Shown: positions 60,801 through 64,000 of the stretch, piece after piece | Numbering within the stretch: the stretch's first letter is position 1 | How the letters are laid out: every line of letters begins with the position of its first letter | Source: Siphonodentalium dalli | Lineage: Eukaryota; Mollusca; Scaphopoda; Gadilida; Siphonodentaliidae | DNA: 64,000 nt | NCBI GenBank assembly: GCA_032622095.1 | Contig: CP136066.1 | Span: 229,652,961 to 229,716,960 of the forward strand | Direction: 5' to 3' | Position numbers and translations under genes: made by a program | The notes under the pieces: model-generated | Seen by the model: only the letters and a program-made list of their open reading frames with translations | Told to the model about the DNA's origin: nothing | Database searches by the model: none

Positions 60801-63312
60801 ATAGTCTCTTTATATAAAGTTTCACAGGACATAGTATGGATTGTTATATAATCTTTCTATAAAGTTTCACAGGACATAGTATCGTTTGTTATAGTCTCTT
60901 TATATAAAGTTTCACAGGACATAGTATCGGTTGTTATAGTCTCTTTATATAAAGTTTCACAGGACATAGTATCGGTTGTTATAGTCTCTTTATATAAAGT
61001 TTCACAGGACATAGTATGGATTGTTATATAATCTTTCTATAAAGTTTCACATGACATAGTATCGGTTGTTATAGTCTCTTTATATAAAGTTTCACAGGAC
61101 ATAGTATCGGTTGTTATAGTCTCTTTATATAAAGTTTCACAGGACATAGTATGGATTGTTATATAATCTTTCTATAAAGTTTCACATGACATAGTATCGG
61201 TTGTTATAGTCTCTTTATATAAAGTTTCACAGGACATAGTATCGGTTGTTATAGTCTCTTTATATAAAGTTTCACAGGACATAGTATGGATTGTTATATA
61301 ATCTTTCTATAAAGTTTCACATGACATAGTATCGGTTGTTATATAATCTTTCTATAAAGTTTCACAGGTCATAGTATCGGTTGGTTGTTATAGTCTCTTT
61401 ATATAAAGTTTCACAGGACATAGTATCGGTTGTTATAGTCTCTTTCTATAAAGTTTCACATGACATAGTATCGGTTGTTATAGTCTCTTTATATAAAGTT
61501 TCACAGGACATAGTATCGGTTGTTATAGTCTCTTTATATAAAGTTTCACAGGACATAGTATCGGTTGTTATAGTCTCTTTATATAAAGTTTCACAGGACA
61601 TAGTATCGGTTGTTATAGTCTCTTTATATAAAGTTTCACAGGACATAGTATGGATTGTTATATAATCTTTCTATAAAGTTTCACAGGACATAGTATCGGT
61701 TGTTATAGTCTCTTTATATAAAGTTTCACAGGACATAGTATGGATTGTTATATAATCTTTCTATAAAGTTTCACAGGACATAGTATCGTTTGTTATAGTC
61801 TCTTTATATAAAGTTTCACAGGACATAGTATCGGTTGTTATAGTCTCTTTATATAAAGTTTCACAGGACATAGTATGGATTGTTATATAATCTTTCTATA
61901 AAGTTTCACAGGACATAGTATCGTTTGTTATAGTCTCTTTATATAAAGTTTCACAGGACATAGTATCGGTTGTTATAGTCTCTTTATATAAAGTTTCACA
62001 GGACATAGTATCGGTTGTTATAGTCTCTTTATATAAAGTTTCACAGGACATAGTATGGATTGTTATATAATCTTTCTATAAAGTTTCACATGACATAGTA
62101 TCGGTTGTTATAGTCTCTTTATATAAAGTTTCACAGGACATAGTATCGGTTGTTATAGTCTCTTTATATAAAGTTTCACAGGACATAGTATGGATTGTTA
62201 TATAATCTTTCTATAAAGTTTCACATGACATAGTATCGGTTGTTATAGTCTCTTTATATAAAGTTTCACAGGACATAGTATCGGTTGTTATAGTCTCTTT
62301 ATATAAAGTTTCACAGGACATAGTATGGATTGTTATATAATCTTTCTATAAAGTTTCACATGACATAGTATCGGTTGTTATATAATCTTTCTATAAAGTT
62401 TCACAGGTCATAGTATCGGTTGGTTGTTATAGTCTCTTTATATAAAGTTTCACAGGACATAGTATCGGTTGTTATAGTCTCTTTCTATAAAGTTTCACAT
62501 GACATAGTATCGGTTGTTATAGTCTCTTTATATAAGTTTCACAGGACATAGTATGGGTTGTTATAGTCTCTTTATATAAAGTTTCACATGACATAGTATG
62601 GGTTGTTATAGTCTCTTTATATAAAGTTTCACAGGACATAGTATCGGTTGTTATAGTCTCTTTATATAAAGTTTCACATGACATAGTATGGGTTGTTATA
62701 GTCTCTTTATATAAAGTTTCACATGACATAGTATGGGTTGTTATAGTCTCTTTATATAAAGTTTCACATGACATAGTATGGGTTGTTATAGTCTCTTTAT
62801 ATAAAGTTTCACATGACATAGTATGGGTTGTTATAGTCTCTTTATATAAAGTCTCACAGGACATAGTATGGGTTGTTATAGTCTCTTTATATAAAGTCTC
62901 ACAGGACATAGTATGGGTTGTTATAGTCTCTTTATATAAAGTTTCACAGGATATAGTATTGTTTGTTATAGTCTCTTTATATAAAGTTTCACAGGACATA
63001 TTATCGGTTGTTATAGTCTCTTTATATATAAAGTTTCACAGAACATAGCATGGATTGTTATATATTCTTTATATAAAGTTTCACATGACATAGTATGGAT
63101 TGTTATAGATTCTTTATATAAGTGTCACAGGACATGTATCGGTTGTTATAGTCTCGTCATATAAAGTTTCACAGGATATAGTATTGTTTGTTATAGTCCC
63201 TTTATATAAAGTTTCACAGGTCATAGTATCGGTTGGTTGTTATAGTCTCTTTATAAAAAGTTTCACATGACATAGTATGGATTGTTATATAATCTTTCTA
63301 TAACGTATCGCA
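54834..63312 (+). repeat. 8.5-kb minisatellite, 45-bp unit
   Basis: Roughly 185-190 tandem copies of a unit reading CACAGGACATAGTATCGGTT, GTTATAGTCTCTTTATATAA, AGTTT (45 bp; a 44-bp form lacks one A). Copies at the left edge (54834-55200) are most diverged; those at 57600-62500 are nearly identical. Variant words (TCGTTTG, TGGATTG, ATCTTTCTATAA, CCCTTTAT, TTTAAAG, GGTTGGTTG) form recurring patterns. As 45 is a multiple of three, long open frames run on both strands (repeating 15-residue peptide); I regard these as by-products. Each unit has a TATATAAAG word. Confidence 0.97.
60358..62530 (+). repeat. 1039-bp higher-order repeat within the 45-bp array
   Basis: The pattern of variant units from 60358 repeats at an offset of exactly 1039 bp (for example the GGTTGGTTG insertion at 61379 and 62418, and the TCTTTCTATAAAG units). 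1039 is 23 units of 45 plus the 4-bp insertion. Two full copies and a partial third are present; the third diverges near 62535. A shorter ~409-bp pattern repeats at 59055-59700. Confidence 0.88.
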
Positions 63313-63315
63313 GGA

Positions 63316-63320
<5 letters not shown>

Positions 63321-63383
<63 letters not shown>
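63321..63383 (+). repeat. (TA)n microsatellite
   Basis: About 31 TA dinucleotides directly abut the last 45-bp unit. Confidence 0.97.
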
Positions 63384-63386
<3 letters not shown>

Positions 63387-64000
63387 ACTGTTAAAACGTT
63401 CCAATTAATTTTGTATACTGATTAAACTGTTCAGTTTCAACAACAATTATAGGTATAGTACATACAATGTCCAGCTTTTATGTACGATAACATAAATTGT
63501 AAGCAACTAGGTAGATAATTTAACTCAAATTCGCATTTAAGGTGAACAAGTTGAATGCATTTGTATGATTCTAATGTCAAACTGAAGCCAATTTATCCCT
63601 GTTAATGTCAAATAAGTGATATTTCTGTCTGCGTCTGTATATCTTCCATATGCAATAGCAATGAATATATATTGTTCCAGTAAATATGTCTAATTCACAT
63701 AATAACCAAAAAAATCATTGTAGTCAACGAAATTTATTAAGGAATAAGCGATTGTATATAATAACTGAAATGTTCAGTTATTATACAAAATAACTGAGTA
63801 TATGTTTTAACTGTAACATATATAGATTTGTCAGTGCGTCCGTCCGTCAACAATGCCCGTTAGCACACATACAGGTCAGCCCTCTCATCCGAGCATCACC
63901 AAAAAGTATATGGATCTGCAGGGTAACATCTAGATGGGCGCCATGCAATTTATCCTATATTAGTTGATAAATATGGCCGCCAGCGGCCATCTTGGTATTT
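63384..64000. other. Intergenic DNA at window end
   Basis: No gene. A small hairpin TATAATAACTGAA / TTCAGTTATTATA lies at 63757-63785. From 63830 to the end runs a dispersed module (CCGTCCGTCAACAATG, ATCCGAGCATCACC, ATGGCCGCCAGCGGCCATCT) related to 33955-34285 and truncated by the window. Confidence 0.55.

Noticed and set aside
56452-62999. Very long open frames (up to 445 codons) on both strands in the 45-bp array, coding for 15-residue repeats
   Set aside because: A 45-bp period keeps any stop-free frame open indefinitely. Frames exist on both strands at once, many units are 44 bp or carry indels that break them, and there is no signal peptide or non-repetitive domain.

Overview
This is a low-GC, gene-poor animal nuclear DNA window dominated by transposons, inverted repeats and tandem arrays. 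The gene content suggests a lophotrochozoan invertebrate, most likely a mollusc: a YR retrotransposon of Ngaro type, a Crypton-like tyrosine recombinase, a Penelope-type endonuclease fragment, an L1-type ORF1, and intronless Toll-like receptor (TLR) genes. No single marker proves the species group. Calls rest on reading by eye, without database searches.

Layout: (1) 1658-6854 is one complete, minus-strand Ngaro-type element with split direct repeats (A1, ORFs, B1-A2, spacer, B2). Its Gag-like, RT-RNase H and tyrosine recombinase regions are all present, but the pol frame has an in-frame stop and the recombinase has Cys where the catalytic Tyr is expected. (2) 7033-8197 is a non-autonomous hAT-type element with a perfect 8-bp target-site duplication. 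(3) 8.2-18.4 kb holds dispersed repeats, a 23-bp array, a MITE with hairpin ends, a MITE whose inside is a 33-bp minisatellite, and a very uniform 26-bp minisatellite. (4) 18.7-21.9 kb holds two tandem TLR copies: a decayed full-length one and a 5'-truncated one that keeps an open transmembrane-TIR frame. (5) 23.1-27.4 kb is a large inverted repeat with ~700-bp arms. (6) 27.5-30.2 kb is a Crypton-like recombinase pseudogene broken by one frameshift and by an inserted TIR element. (7) 30.9-45 kb is non-coding, with long palindromes, a 2.5-kb element with ~240-bp inverted ends and a pogo/Tigger-like non-autonomous element. (8) 46178-48148 (minus) is the one convincing host gene, an intact single-exon TLR of 656 residues. 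(9) 49-54.8 kb has a Penelope GIY-YIG remnant, an intact L1-type ORF1 without ORF2, and a degenerate A+T-rich array. (10) 54.8-63.3 kb is an 8.5-kb minisatellite with a 45-bp unit and a 1039-bp higher-order repeat, ending in a (TA)n tract.

The host-relevant theme is a small TLR family cluster (one intact, one truncated, one dead, plus a possible TIR fragment at 54.5 kb) scattered among mobile DNA. The structural themes are five unrelated ~130-160-bp near-palindromes of similar design and many repeats carrying a CAAGATGGC-type (YY1-like) core.
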